From Vescimonas coprocola (GTDB lineage: Bacteria; Bacillota; Clostridia; Oscillospirales; Oscillospiraceae): DNA of 64,000 nucleotides. The stretch covers positions 1,392,415 to 1,456,414 of the forward strand of contig NZ_AP023418.1 in NCBI RefSeq assembly GCF_018408575.1. Reading direction: 5' to 3'. The notes under the pieces were generated by a model that searched no databases, was not told where the DNA came from, and worked only from the letters and a program-made list of their open reading frames with translations. The position numbers and the translations under genes are program-made. Of the stretch, positions 33,328 through 41,942 are shown in pieces. Each line of letters begins with the position of its first letter. Within the stretch, counting starts at the first letter, position 1.

Positions 33328-33657
33328 CTATTCCATCGGGCGGGGCAAAATGACCGCCTCGGTGATTTTCTTGACAGCCGTATCAATCTTGCGGCAGGCT
33401 TCGTCGTACCTCTGCACATCGAGAACATTCAGGGTGTGCGCTTTGACGGCAATCTGATTCAGGTTGTTGCCGATCCCGTGGAGCTCCCTCATCATGGCGT
33501 AGTAATCGGGCGGCGGGGCGTCCTGCGGTTCAAGCCCATTTACCAAGTGCCGCAAATACGCCTCACGGGAAAGACCGCTGCGCTTCACTTTCTTTTGAAA
33601 CACCTCGGCTTCCTTTTTATCGAGCCAGAATTGAATGTGAACATTGCGTTTCCTCAT
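33328..33657 (-). CDS. mobC: MobC-family relaxosome protein
   Basis: A 109-aa DNA-binding helper of the relaxase. It has the ribbon-helix-helix-like start (RKRNVHIQFWLDKKEAEVFQ), the SGLSREAYLRHLV segment and the GIGNNLNQIAVKAH motif typical of MobC. The ATG overlaps the methylase stop as ATGA. Confidence 0.92.
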   Translation of the reverse strand: MRKRNVHIQFWLDKKEAEVFQKKVKRSGLSREAYLRHLVNGLEPQDAPPPDYYAMMRELHGIGNNLNQIAVKAHTLNVLDVQRYDEACRKIDTAVKKITEAVILPRPME

Positions 33658-35042
33658 ATCTTCATCGCCTCCTTATTCAGTTCGTTTTGAATTTCAACAA
33701 TACGCTTGCCTACCGCATACACAACGGGAATCGTCACGCCGTTTCCTGCCTGCTTGTAAAGCTGGGCGTCGGAATTGACGGCAGCCGCTTTATCAAACAT
33801 ATCATCGGAAAAGCCTTGCAGCCTCCAGCACTCACGGGGCGTCAGCTTGCGGATTCGTCCGCAGCCAAGCGGAATTTCAGTCCTGTTTTCGGATTTGTCT
33901 TTATTAAAGTTCGCCGCCTGTTTAACGGGTAAAGCGTGTTCGCAGGAATCGCAGGCACAGAGATAAACGCCGTGTTTGTCCTGCGTATTCAGGCAAAAGG
34001 CGGGTTCTCCGCACTCCTTGAAACGGCGGCCGTTCTGCCTCTTATTCTCACGGCCGGGGGTCAGCACAGCGCGGCAGCCATAAAAAACGCCGGAGCTTTC
34101 GCCCCGGTTGCTTACCCCGATTTTGTTGTAGTCTGCAATCAGGCATTTGGTGTAATCCTGTTCCCAAATTTTCGCCTCGTCCCGTTTTAGCTGAATCAGC
34201 GCCGTTTCCTCGGTACGGTCGGGACAATCTGCGCCCATACAGAGCACGCCCGAATTATCGGCGCTGCGGTTTCCGATTCCGCTGTCATATCTTGCTTTGA
34301 TACAGCGGGCGTTTTCCGTCAGCTTCGGATTGCCTTTGCACAGGTCGATAAAATACATTCCCGTCCTGCCAGCAAAGCCGCCGCCTTCGCTCATCAGCGT
34401 ACAGCTTATACCCGTGGGGTCGTAAACACGCTTGCCCTGCGTGCCGCCGATCAACTGTATAAGAGCCTTGCCGTCGCCTGCGGTGACAGGAAATACTTTT
34501 CGTCCACCCTCGGCTCTAAAATGTCGATAAGCGACAAGGTAGATGCGTTCCCGGTTTTGCGGAACGCCGTGGAAGCGTGAATTAAGCAGTCCGTATTCGA
34601 TATGATAGCCGATTTCGGCCAACGAATGGAGAACGGTCGCAAAGTCCCATCCTCGATTAACGGAGAGCAAATTTTTAACATTTTCAAGGACAAGCCATTC
34701 GGGTCGATCTTCGGCAGGCGTGCCTTTGAGGAGTCTAATGATTTCAAAAAAGAGAGAGCTTCGCTTGCCTGCAAGCCCTCGTTGCCGGCCAGATACAGAA
34801 ATGTCCTGACACGGGAATCCGCCTGCCCAGAGGTTGACTCTCGGCAAGTCGGCGGGCTCGGTTTTGGTGATGTCCTCGCCATACCATTCATCCTCCTTTA
34901 CATCGTGGATCGCGCGGTAGCTGCGGTCTGCGAATTTGTCGATCTCGCAGTGGCCTTTGCAGACCATACCGCAAAGCTCAAAGCCCTTACGGAAACCGCC
35001 GACACCGCTGAAAAAGTCCAAAAAGGTCATGGGTTCGTTCAC
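33654..35042 (-). CDS. DNA cytosine-5 methyltransferase
   Basis: A 462-aa C5-methylase with motif I TFLDFFSGVGGFRKGFE, motif IV GGFPCQDIS with the catalytic Cys, motif VI ENVKNLLS, motif VIII QNRERIYLVA and motifs IX-X near the end (LTPRECWRLQGF, QAGNGVTIPV). The start is probably a GTG at 35042, seven bases after AGGAGG; the ATG four codons later is too far from it. No matching endonuclease is in the window, so it probably protects the ICE during transfer. Confidence 0.93.
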   Translation of the reverse strand: MNEPMTFLDFFSGVGGFRKGFELCGMVCKGHCEIDKFADRSYRAIHDVKEDEWYGEDITKTEPADLPRVNLWAGGFPCQDISVSGRQRGLAGKRSSLFFEIIRLLKGTPAEDRPEWLVLENVKNLLSVNRGWDFATVLHSLAEIGYHIEYGLLNSRFHGVPQNRERIYLVAYRHFRAEGGRKVFPVTAGDGKALIQLIGGTQGKRVYDPTGISCTLMSEGGGFAGRTGMYFIDLCKGNPKLTENARCIKARYDSGIGNRSADNSGVLCMGADCPDRTEETALIQLKRDEAKIWEQDYTKCLIADYNKIGVSNRGESSGVFYGCRAVLTPGRENKRQNGRRFKECGEPAFCLNTQDKHGVYLCACDSCEHALPVKQAANFNKDKSENRTEIPLGCGRIRKLTPRECWRLQGFSDDMFDKAAAVNSDAQLYKQAGNGVTIPVVYAVGKRIVEIQNELNKEAMKI

Positions 35043-35215
35043 CGGCTTTCCTCCTTCCGGGTATAAAAATATCGCCCTCCGCATGGGCGGGACGAAAAGG
35101 GTTTCAGGGATTTCCCTGACAAGTGCCGTTGTGGTATCACAACGGCGATGCTTGCTGGTACAGTGCATAGCGTTCGTCCCATAGGCCGAACATCGTGCCA
35201 CCAACCGAAAATATA

Positions 35216-35611
35216 TCAGCGTTCTTGCTCCGGCTGCGGGCGGTACGGGATGCCGAGCAGTGTGCCGTTCACCCTTGCAAGGTGTTCGGGATAGCGAAAC
35301 ATCTTGCCGTAGCGGTCGATCTGCTCGTCGGAAAGGCTGTCCAGATTTTCGCCGCGGCAATCGCAGATAAAGGCGGGGCCGAAGATGAAATCCACCATCG
35401 CGCCGTCGTCGTTCTTCACACTGCGGTTCGGTCGCATTCCGTTGATCTTGCTTTCCTCATTGCAGACGATACAGACCTGTTCCTCAAAGGGATAATATGG
35501 TTCGATCAGACCACCCACCGTTTTCTGCATCCCAGCAAGGGATGCATTGATCTCGGCAGCACGGGCGAGCTTGCCCGGTTCCAGCAGAATTACTTTGATT
35601 TTCTCGTTCAT
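35216..35611 (-). CDS. DUF3846-domain protein
   Basis: A 131-aa soluble protein of the DUF3846 group that recurs in conjugative elements. Begins KIKVILLEPGKLARAAEI and has the CIVCNEE and GPAFICDC segments. Function unknown. AAAGGAG lies before the ATG. The 173 bases down to the methylase start hold no gene I can support. Confidence 0.75.
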   Translation of the reverse strand: MNEKIKVILLEPGKLARAAEINASLAGMQKTVGGLIEPYYPFEEQVCIVCNEESKINGMRPNRSVKNDDGAMVDFIFGPAFICDCRGENLDSLSDEQIDRYGKMFRYPEHLARVNGTLLGIPYRPQPEQER

Positions 35612-35649
35612 AATCAGAAACTCCTTTCATCGTTGAAAAATTAGATCGT

Positions 35650-36618
35650 TTATCGTTCTTTGCTCCTTTCTCTGCGCTTGGTGATGGGCAACCCCAGCCG
35701 CATACAAAGGCAGTCGTTGTAATCCTTGCCCTGCGGGGGCGGCTGGATGTCCACCGTGACCGCATACTTCCTCGGCAGCAGGGTCTTGATGGTTTCTGCG
35801 GCGATTCGTCCCGTGGCGTCGTTGTCAAGCCGCAGCACCACATGACGGATATGGGGATGCTCGGCAAGATACCGCACCAATGCGGCGGGCAGACTGCTTT
35901 CCTCGATTTTCGCCCTTGGCTTGTAGACCCCGGCGAGGGAGAGCAGGTTTTCACTGCGCCAGCCCTTGTCGTCCAGCTTTTGCAGCGTCCCGTAGGACAG
36001 TAGATCCACCGCCGACTCAAAAAGGTGGAGCGTATCGCTTGTGGCCGCCGCAGGAATCCCAAAGGAATAGTGCTTGTCGCTGCCGTTGGCATCCCCGATA
36101 AAGTCCGAGCCGATCCCTCGCTGGTTTGCATAGCGGGGTTTTCCGTCTGCATCCATACCGACGAACACTACATTGTGATAGGGGTAGCTTTCATAAAGGC
36201 GGCCGGTCTTAATGCAGAAATTGATCAACTCATAGTCGATCCCTCTGTGGTGCAGGTATTCGACGGCATGAGTGGCGCTGCGGTTGGCCTGCGGCAAAAG
36301 CAACACCTTTTCTTTCGGTACTTTCGGAGCCGGGGAAAAGGCGGGCGGCGTCGCTGACAGTTTCCCCATAATGGTTTCGACTGCCTGCGTAAAAGGCATC
36401 TCTTTAACCTTAATGAGATAGTCCAGCGCAGAATAGCCGCCGATTCCACGGGAAAACCAGCACCATTTGCCGTTAGAGATTTTTAAGCTGTCGTGCTCAC
36501 GGGTGCAGTAGGTGCCGCCTCCGAAATGCACCAACTCCTGCGGCTCATAAGTCCGCAGATAGGTCAGCAGATCCATCTCACGGGCCTGCGCCACCACCTC
36601 CGGCGGGATATATGGCAT
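35650..36618 (-). CDS. DUF3991/TOPRIM protein (primase-like)
   Basis: A 322-aa protein with an N-terminal zinc-free primase-like region (YCTREHDSLKISNGKW), then a TOPRIM domain with HLFESAVDLLSYGTL (acidic residue) and VVLRLDNDATG (the DxD position). Related ICE proteins are thought to help synthesise the complementary strand after transfer. The ATG at 36618 is eight bases after GGAGG. It lies just after the cargo terminator. Confidence 0.85.
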   Translation of the reverse strand: MPYIPPEVVAQAREMDLLTYLRTYEPQELVHFGGGTYCTREHDSLKISNGKWCWFSRGIGGYSALDYLIKVKEMPFTQAVETIMGKLSATPPAFSPAPKVPKEKVLLLPQANRSATHAVEYLHHRGIDYELINFCIKTGRLYESYPYHNVVFVGMDADGKPRYANQRGIGSDFIGDANGSDKHYSFGIPAAATSDTLHLFESAVDLLSYGTLQKLDDKGWRSENLLSLAGVYKPRAKIEESSLPAALVRYLAEHPHIRHVVLRLDNDATGRIAAETIKTLLPRKYAVTVDIQPPPQGKDYNDCLCMRLGLPITKRRERSKER

Positions 36619-36641
36619 ATGTTTCACCTCCGTTCTGACAT

Positions 36642-36684
36642 AAAAATAGCCGAGGGGCTTTCAACATGAAAACCTCTCGGCTAT
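36642..36684 (-). terminator. Terminator closing the defence-type cargo unit
   Basis: On the minus strand a stem of about 15 bp (AGCCGAGAGG...CCTCGGCT) is followed by ATTTTTATG, 27 bases after the last cargo stop. Confidence 0.8.
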
Positions 36685-36710
36685 GTATGAGATGTGAATG
36701 CAAAATTGGC

Positions 36711-37589
36711 TTATTCTTTTTCGTACCTATTTCCGATATTTCTGATTTTTATCATTAAATTCTCATATAGATCCAAAGCAAGTTCCTTGATTTCATCCAA
36801 AAGCATTTCCTTTTCTTGTACTTTAACATTTTTATTATAGATGGTGAAGAAATCGAAATCATAAGCAATGTACTCTGCAGGCGTTTTCTTCTTTTGTGCA
36901 AGAGCCTCATCAATTAGCTGGATGCCTTGATATGTTTTTTCTCCGTGCGGCAACACTGAGGCACATATTCTTGCGAAATATTCTTCTAATGGACTTACAT
37001 AATTTTCTTGACGGCAATATTCTTCATAACCAACATCGTTTTTCATAAGGTTGTCAATATTGCTTTTTATTCTTATTGTTTCATAAAATGCAATTATCTC
37101 TGGGTCTTCGACTTCAAAATCATCCTCATAATCAGGTTGGCATATGTGCTCAATATGCGTTATTGAGCCATATAGCTGAGCATATTTTTCCTTGAATCTA
37201 TCAGATAGAATGTCGGCAACTACATTGTACATATTTATACTTTTATAACGAGCAATAACATCGGAAAGTTTTTGACATTTTTTATATAGCTCTTCGCTGA
37301 CTACAAGTTCATCATTTTTTGCAAGTATATTATCGGTTTCAGGAATATTAATATCTCTCCAAATATCATTCATTTCCATTAGTGTCTTCATTTCATATTT
37401 AAGAGGAATATATATTTCTTGCTTCCTGCGCGATGCAATTTGTGATTTTTCCTTTCCTCGAATACCGAGTATGTATGCCAACCACGCTGATATGCCACCA
37501 AATATGACCACAAAAATGCCACTAATTGTACTTTCCCAAATATTGTTCCAATTCAAAACCAACCATCTCCGACCAAAAGTATATTTCAT
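36711..37589 (-). CDS. One-TM protein of the cargo operon (unknown)
   Basis: A 292-aa protein with a single membrane helix near the start (TISGIFVVIFGGISAWLAYIL), a basic stop-transfer stretch and a long cytoplasmic helical domain. I do not recognise a family. Its ATG overlaps the stop of the DUF5706 effector gene (ATGA), so translation is coupled and a joint role is likely. It is AT-rich with rare codons, like the three genes before it and unlike the ICE backbone. It could be a second effector, an inhibitor or a membrane partner of the effector. Confidence 0.75.
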   Translation of the reverse strand: MKYTFGRRWLVLNWNNIWESTISGIFVVIFGGISAWLAYILGIRGKEKSQIASRRKQEIYIPLKYEMKTLMEMNDIWRDINIPETDNILAKNDELVVSEELYKKCQKLSDVIARYKSINMYNVVADILSDRFKEKYAQLYGSITHIEHICQPDYEDDFEVEDPEIIAFYETIRIKSNIDNLMKNDVGYEEYCRQENYVSPLEEYFARICASVLPHGEKTYQGIQLIDEALAQKKKTPAEYIAYDFDFFTIYNKNVKVQEKEMLLDEIKELALDLYENLMIKIRNIGNRYEKE

Positions 37590-38140
37590 ATAATCAATAA
37601 ACCAATTAAAATTAATACTGCAAATAAGATCGAACCTATTGAAGCAAGAAACAATCCCAACTTGTAGTATTTGAATTTTTTATCGCAAATTATCGAGCAG
37701 ATATATATTTGAGATATTAAATCTTCGTCCATCTGTTTTGTTCCGCATTTCTCTAAATCCCGCTTATATGATGATAATGATTTGTGTTTTGCAATTGATG
37801 AAAAGAAGATAAGTGAATCTGATTTAATGCCTCTATTATAGAACTTATCAGGATTTACTCTTGCGAATAACACAGTAAGCCAACATACACAACCAGTAAG
37901 TATAAGACTTATTGACAAAATGCAGAAAATGATATATACGACCGTCCAAAAACTGACACGGCTTGCCATATGGCATAATATGCTCTTAAATTTTGAAACA
38001 TAGTCGGTGGCAAGAAAAATTCCCGCTATAACACCAAAGCTCCCCAAAATGATAGATGTTTTAGAATCACAGTTTTCTATCCATGCCGTATTCCTATCAA
38101 GAATTTCTTTCAACTCATCGTGCGTCCTTTTGCTCTCCAC
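37586..38140 (-). CDS. DUF5706 membrane effector, Pycsar PycTM-like
   Basis: A 184-aa protein with the DUF5706 pattern: a soluble start ending in NTAWIENCDSKTSIILGSFG, then hydrophobic helices (about 27-45, 63-93 and 160-184) and an internal cytoplasmic loop. In Pycsar systems PycTM proteins of this kind respond to cyclic CMP or UMP and damage the inner membrane to abort phage infection. It begins with GTG at 38140 after TAGGAGGGG, which overlaps the cyclase stop. The adjacency to a class III cyclase is the strongest support. Confidence 0.8.
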   Translation of the reverse strand: MESKRTHDELKEILDRNTAWIENCDSKTSIILGSFGVIAGIFLATDYVSKFKSILCHMASRVSFWTVVYIIFCILSISLILTGCVCWLTVLFARVNPDKFYNRGIKSDSLIFFSSIAKHKSLSSYKRDLEKCGTKQMDEDLISQIYICSIICDKKFKYYKLGLFLASIGSILFAVLILIGLLII

Positions 38141-38150
38141 GATACCCCTC

Positions 38151-39569
38151 CTAATATCCCATTGATTTTAATTTATCTAAACATTCTCGGTAATCTTTAC
38201 CCTCGTAAACTCGTTTTTCAAGAATACCTTTTAATTTAAACCAGTGTCCAGACTGTTTTACAACATCCTCAAGGATATATTGGTTTAACCAACTTGAGTG
38301 TTCAGCTTGAACACATAAAATTTCATATGCTTCTTCATACATGCCGAAGCAACGATATATTCCTATAAGATAACAATCTAAATCGATTTTAACTTCAAGC
38401 TGTGACTTGCCAATTTCTTTTCCTAATTCATACATTTTGCCGATAAATTCAAGCCAATGATCTTTTCCGAATTCCTTTATAAGGTCACTTTTGCAAAATG
38501 TTTCTGAAAAAATGCTTTTATGTATAGAATAAGCCTGCTCTTTATTCTTTTGTTCCTGACGGTCAACATCTGCTTGTTTGGAATTTAATTTGTTTTGCCA
38601 TTGTTGAAGCCTAATATTTTCCTTACGCGACTCATTATCACGAGCGATTGCTTGACCTTCTCGTTTTTTGGCTTCCTCTAATGCAATCGCTAACTCTGCG
38701 GATTTTTTGCTGATTTCATCAACAAGCAAAAGAGCCTTTTCCTGCGTTTCAGCGAAAATGTTTTGTATGAACGAAGCCTCAGAATCATTCTCTGTATCTG
38801 CCTTAACTGCTTCTGCTGTGATTTCTTCTGGCAGTGACAGGTAATGTTCGCTGACTGCATATCCTTCAAAAACTTTATTACCCTTTGTTCGGCTTGTTTT
38901 AGTCCATATTTCTGAATCTTCAATTTCTGAATATGTGTTTTCATCTATGAATATTTCGCAAGGGTGAGCCAAACTACAATACCGATTGGCGTAATTTGTT
39001 GTTGAGCCGACCCAAACGATACCCGTTTCATTTTCGGCCGTTTTATTACTCTCTTTTCCGCGCATTCCGACCTTTGTAATCATAATTGTCCCTGTACAAA
39101 TACCAACTCCACAGCCAATACAAATATCCATAGATTTTTTTAGAGCGGGGTTTAAGCAGAAATCAATCAGAGTATGGATATATCGTGCCGCTTTTATTGC
39201 TTTACAAGATGAAGAAATATTTTGGCCGTCCACATTGCTATTCTGAAAGATGCCCATAATTCCGTCACCGGCAAATTGTCGTGTATATCCGCCCGAATAC
39301 CGAATTGCTTGGATAACGATACGAATAAATGAGCGATAAACTTTCACCATTTTTTTAGATTTCAATTCATCTGTCAAATCGGTGGATTTCCTCATATCTA
39401 CAAACAGAACCGAAAGTTTTCCCTTAAATACTTTGTTCGAATCAGCTATATCATTAAGCGGTGGCAATATGTCAGTAATTTTTATTTCCTCAACAGGCTG
39501 TCCTAAAATATTACTGACGGCGTTACTTGCTGTTTCAAATTCCGATGCAGGAATAAATGATTCGCTCAT
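38151..39569 (-). CDS. Class III nucleotide cyclase, Pycsar PycC-like
   Basis: A 472-aa soluble protein. Residues 50-245 form an adenylate/guanylate cyclase domain: metal-binding D58 in LFVDMRKST, D102 in AGDG, and the catalytic N192 and R196 in VGSTTNYANR. A coiled coil follows (about 265-350, Lys/Glu/Gln-rich), then a C-terminal helical domain of about 110 residues resembling a TPR-like fold. In Pycsar systems such a cyclase makes cCMP or cUMP on phage infection and the product activates the partner. Which base it uses cannot be read here. ATG at 39569 is eight bases after AAAGGAGG. Confidence 0.85.
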   Translation of the reverse strand: MSESFIPASEFETASNAVSNILGQPVEEIKITDILPPLNDIADSNKVFKGKLSVLFVDMRKSTDLTDELKSKKMVKVYRSFIRIVIQAIRYSGGYTRQFAGDGIMGIFQNSNVDGQNISSSCKAIKAARYIHTLIDFCLNPALKKSMDICIGCGVGICTGTIMITKVGMRGKESNKTAENETGIVWVGSTTNYANRYCSLAHPCEIFIDENTYSEIEDSEIWTKTSRTKGNKVFEGYAVSEHYLSLPEEITAEAVKADTENDSEASFIQNIFAETQEKALLLVDEISKKSAELAIALEEAKKREGQAIARDNESRKENIRLQQWQNKLNSKQADVDRQEQKNKEQAYSIHKSIFSETFCKSDLIKEFGKDHWLEFIGKMYELGKEIGKSQLEVKIDLDCYLIGIYRCFGMYEEAYEILCVQAEHSSWLNQYILEDVVKQSGHWFKLKGILEKRVYEGKDYRECLDKLKSMGY

Positions 39570-39583
39570 AAACATAGCCTCCT

Positions 39584-40720
39584 TTAGCTTCTGAAATCCT
39601 TTAACATTTGCTGCAAAAGCTGAGATTGTAAGTAGTCTTTTTTGAATGCGTCCATATTATAACCCTCTAAATCAGGGAAATGGGGTAGGCGATCACTAAA
39701 TGCGTCAATATTGTATCTTTCATAATTGCCTATGACAAAAGCATTGAATTTTGTCCTTTCAAATTCAGTTTCAAAAATAAGTACGCATTCCAAAAATCTT
39801 TGCCGAGCAGTTAATTCCTCGTCCATATTATCTGTAATATAAAACTGGTGAATAGTGTATTCTATAGAATCTTTTATAAAATACTTGTATGAAACATCCC
39901 AGTGATGATAACTGTCCTTATATAGGGAAAGTCCGTCTGTCCGAGGGGTCGAAGTGAAACATCTACCGCCGTCCAAAGCCACGCCACCCAAAGAATATAA
40001 TAAAGTCTGATGATGGTAAATATTTATGTCATACCACCGAGGACGAGAATCACACTGATTGAACAGATAAAATTCATAACCATCTCTACCATCCTCAGCT
40101 TGAATATCTTCGAGTGTAAATTCAGGAGCATACTTATAAAACTTTTTGCCGTCATTAGAATCCACCCAATCGTAAGGCTTTTGCAAAAAAAGCAAGGCGC
40201 GATCCAGAGCTGTCGCATCAATTCCGAACCGTTTTTTCCATAGTTTCTCTATGATATTTATATCTGCTGATGCATTTTTCGGAGTATTTGTATCCATTAT
40301 CCGAGCGTAAATATTATTAGCAAATACACCTTGGTATTGTTCTGTTAAATAGTAAGGGGTATTGCGATCATTACGAATAACAATAATATCAATTGTCTTT
40401 TTCCACAAAGTGACTGGTTGGACATATGCTGTTGGACGGATACCTCCAGCAAATTTTTTCTCTCGCAAAAATGAAACAATATCTTGTGTTTTTCTTCTGT
40501 TTGGGTCGTTTATGACATCACAAATAGAATAATCATTTTCTTCATCAACGCCAATAATAATAAGCCCGTCTTGATTAGAAACATTATTCGCCATACATAT
40601 AATATCGTGTAGTAAATCTGCCTTATTTTGATGCCACTCTTTTTTGAAATCCCAATATTCCCCTTCTTGCTGCAATCCTATCAGTTGTCTTACCTCGGTC
40701 TCAAAAGATAATACATCCAT
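39584..40720 (-). CDS. AlbA_2/Schlafen-type domain protein
   Basis: A 378-aa soluble protein. The first 135 residues fit the AlbA_2 (Schlafen-like, divergent AAA_4) domain: EGEYWDFKKEWH, ADLLHDIICMANN, GLIIIGVDEENDY, then a TIDIIVIRNDRNTPYYLTEQ strand pair. Some proteins with this domain are nucleases or bind nucleic acid. The remaining 240 residues are not recognised. It lies six bases after the Fic gene and 14 before the cyclase, so it belongs to the same transcript. The ATG at 40720 follows AGGGTG; a GTG at 40729 is an alternative. Confidence 0.78.
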   Translation of the reverse strand: MDVLSFETEVRQLIGLQQEGEYWDFKKEWHQNKADLLHDIICMANNVSNQDGLIIIGVDEENDYSICDVINDPNRRKTQDIVSFLREKKFAGGIRPTAYVQPVTLWKKTIDIIVIRNDRNTPYYLTEQYQGVFANNIYARIMDTNTPKNASADINIIEKLWKKRFGIDATALDRALLFLQKPYDWVDSNDGKKFYKYAPEFTLEDIQAEDGRDGYEFYLFNQCDSRPRWYDINIYHHQTLLYSLGGVALDGGRCFTSTPRTDGLSLYKDSYHHWDVSYKYFIKDSIEYTIHQFYITDNMDEELTARQRFLECVLIFETEFERTKFNAFVIGNYERYNIDAFSDRLPHFPDLEGYNMDAFKKDYLQSQLLQQMLKDFRS

Positions 40721-40735
40721 TATATTCACCCTGTA

Positions 40736-41782
40736 TTATGCCTTAATATACCGTGTCGTTCGTCCTGCACCGATCCGCTTTACGGAGCCGGTCTTGACCA
40801 TTGCGCCGAGGACGGCTTCGACGGTTGTGGGGCTGACATCGGGTAGGATTTTGCAAATCTCGGCTTTGGATAGCGGCGTCAGGCTATTCAGGACTGTTGC
40901 CTCCACACGGGCCTTCTTCGTGATCTTCTTGCCGTGTACCACCGCAAACCGCTTGTCCAACTCCTTATAACACATATAAAGGGTGGACAGGAAATTCTCG
41001 ATAAAGGGGAAATAGGAGTTCTCATTCGTTTCCCATCCTGCCGAGGACTGCCGCAGGGCTTCGTAATAATACGCCTTGTAATTGTTGATCTGCTCCTCAA
41101 AGGACACATATTTACCGGCGTCAAATCCATTTTTGTATAACAGCAGCAGGGAAAGCAGGCGAGACATTCTGCCGTTGCCGTCCCGGAACGGGTGGATGCA
41201 GAGAAAGTCCAGTATCACACAGGGGATCAAAAGAAGTTGGTTGATATTCGCATCGCTTCGGGCGTCCAGATAGGCAAGCTCCAACTGCTCCATTGCTTTC
41301 GGGGTTTCGCTTGCAGGCGTAGGGCGGAAGCGGACACGGCGGTTTCCGTCTGCGTCAATTTCCAGAATCACATTATCGTCCATTTTGTACTGTCCGCCGT
41401 ACTCATAGCCTGCAAAGCTCATCATCATTTCGTGCAGCCGCAGAATATCGCTCTGCCGGAAGTCAATATGTTCGTATCCCAAGTGGATCTCGTTCAGTGC
41501 ATCTCTGTATCCGGCAATCTCCGCCTCGTTGTGGTTCAGCGGGGCGCTGTTCTGATTGACAATGGCGGCGATACGCTCGTCGCTGGTCACAATGCCCTCA
41601 ATGGCGTTAGAACTTTTGATGGACTGCACCTTTGCGACAGCTTCCAGCTCCGTAAAAATCTGCGTGTATTCGTCCTTGCGCACGCCTGCCATGGTTTTGA
41701 GCGCCGCAATATTGGAAGTGAGGTTCACAAGGTTTGCAGGCAGCAAACCGTTATTCAAAAAGGAGTAATCGAATTTTCTCAT
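40736..41782 (-). CDS. Fic-family AMPylase-like protein with winged helix
   Basis: A 348-aa protein with the full Fic motif HPFRDGNGRMSR (H197 catalytic) and an N-terminal inhibitory helix motif SNAIEG (58-63, class II Fic). The last 55 residues form a winged helix (LSKAEICKILPDVSPTTVEA and the basic wing). Fic proteins move AMP or similar groups to target proteins; class II forms are self-inhibited. It is the first gene after a promoter/operator with a 14-bp inverted repeat, so the winged helix may repress its own operon. Its base composition is closer to the ICE backbone than the four AT-rich genes that follow. Confidence 0.92.
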   Translation of the reverse strand: MRKFDYSFLNNGLLPANLVNLTSNIAALKTMAGVRKDEYTQIFTELEAVAKVQSIKSSNAIEGIVTSDERIAAIVNQNSAPLNHNEAEIAGYRDALNEIHLGYEHIDFRQSDILRLHEMMMSFAGYEYGGQYKMDDNVILEIDADGNRRVRFRPTPASETPKAMEQLELAYLDARSDANINQLLLIPCVILDFLCIHPFRDGNGRMSRLLSLLLLYKNGFDAGKYVSFEEQINNYKAYYYEALRQSSAGWETNENSYFPFIENFLSTLYMCYKELDKRFAVVHGKKITKKARVEATVLNSLTPLSKAEICKILPDVSPTTVEAVLGAMVKTGSVKRIGAGRTTRYIKA

Positions 41783-41794
41783 ACAGCACCAGCC

Positions 41795-41835
41795 TTTCTG
41801 CACATAATTATAGCATATTATGTGCAGAAAAACAA
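41795..41835 (-). promoter_or_regulatory. Promoter and palindromic operator of the cargo operon
   Basis: Minus-strand TTGTTT (41830-41835), 17-base spacer, TATAAT (41807-41812). A perfect 14-bp inverted repeat with an eight-base centre (41795-41830, half-site TTTCTGCACATAAT) covers the -10 and spacer, as expected for a repressor site. Confidence 0.8.
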
Positions 41836-41910
41836 GCCGCCATCCGAATTATCTGCATATACTTCTTGGAAACATATGTACATAGAACATCTGAATAGGC
41901 AGTAATATGA

Positions 41911-41937
41911 GAAAACGGCACGGGGTTTCCGTGCCGT
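41911..41937 (-). terminator. Terminator of the ArdA operon
   Basis: ACGGCACGG pairs with CCGTGCCGT around a five-base loop, followed by TTTTC on the minus strand, just after the stop at 41943. It separates the ICE backbone from the cargo promoter. Confidence 0.8.
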
Positions 41938-41942
41938 CTGCG

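Noticed and set aside
33654-35042. Restriction-modification system
   Set aside because: Only the methylase is present; neighbours are mobC and a DUF3846 gene, with no endonuclease.
31902-35215. Origin of transfer near mobC and the relaxase
   Set aside because: Expected here from family knowledge, but no inverted repeat and nick-site pair could be pointed to with confidence.
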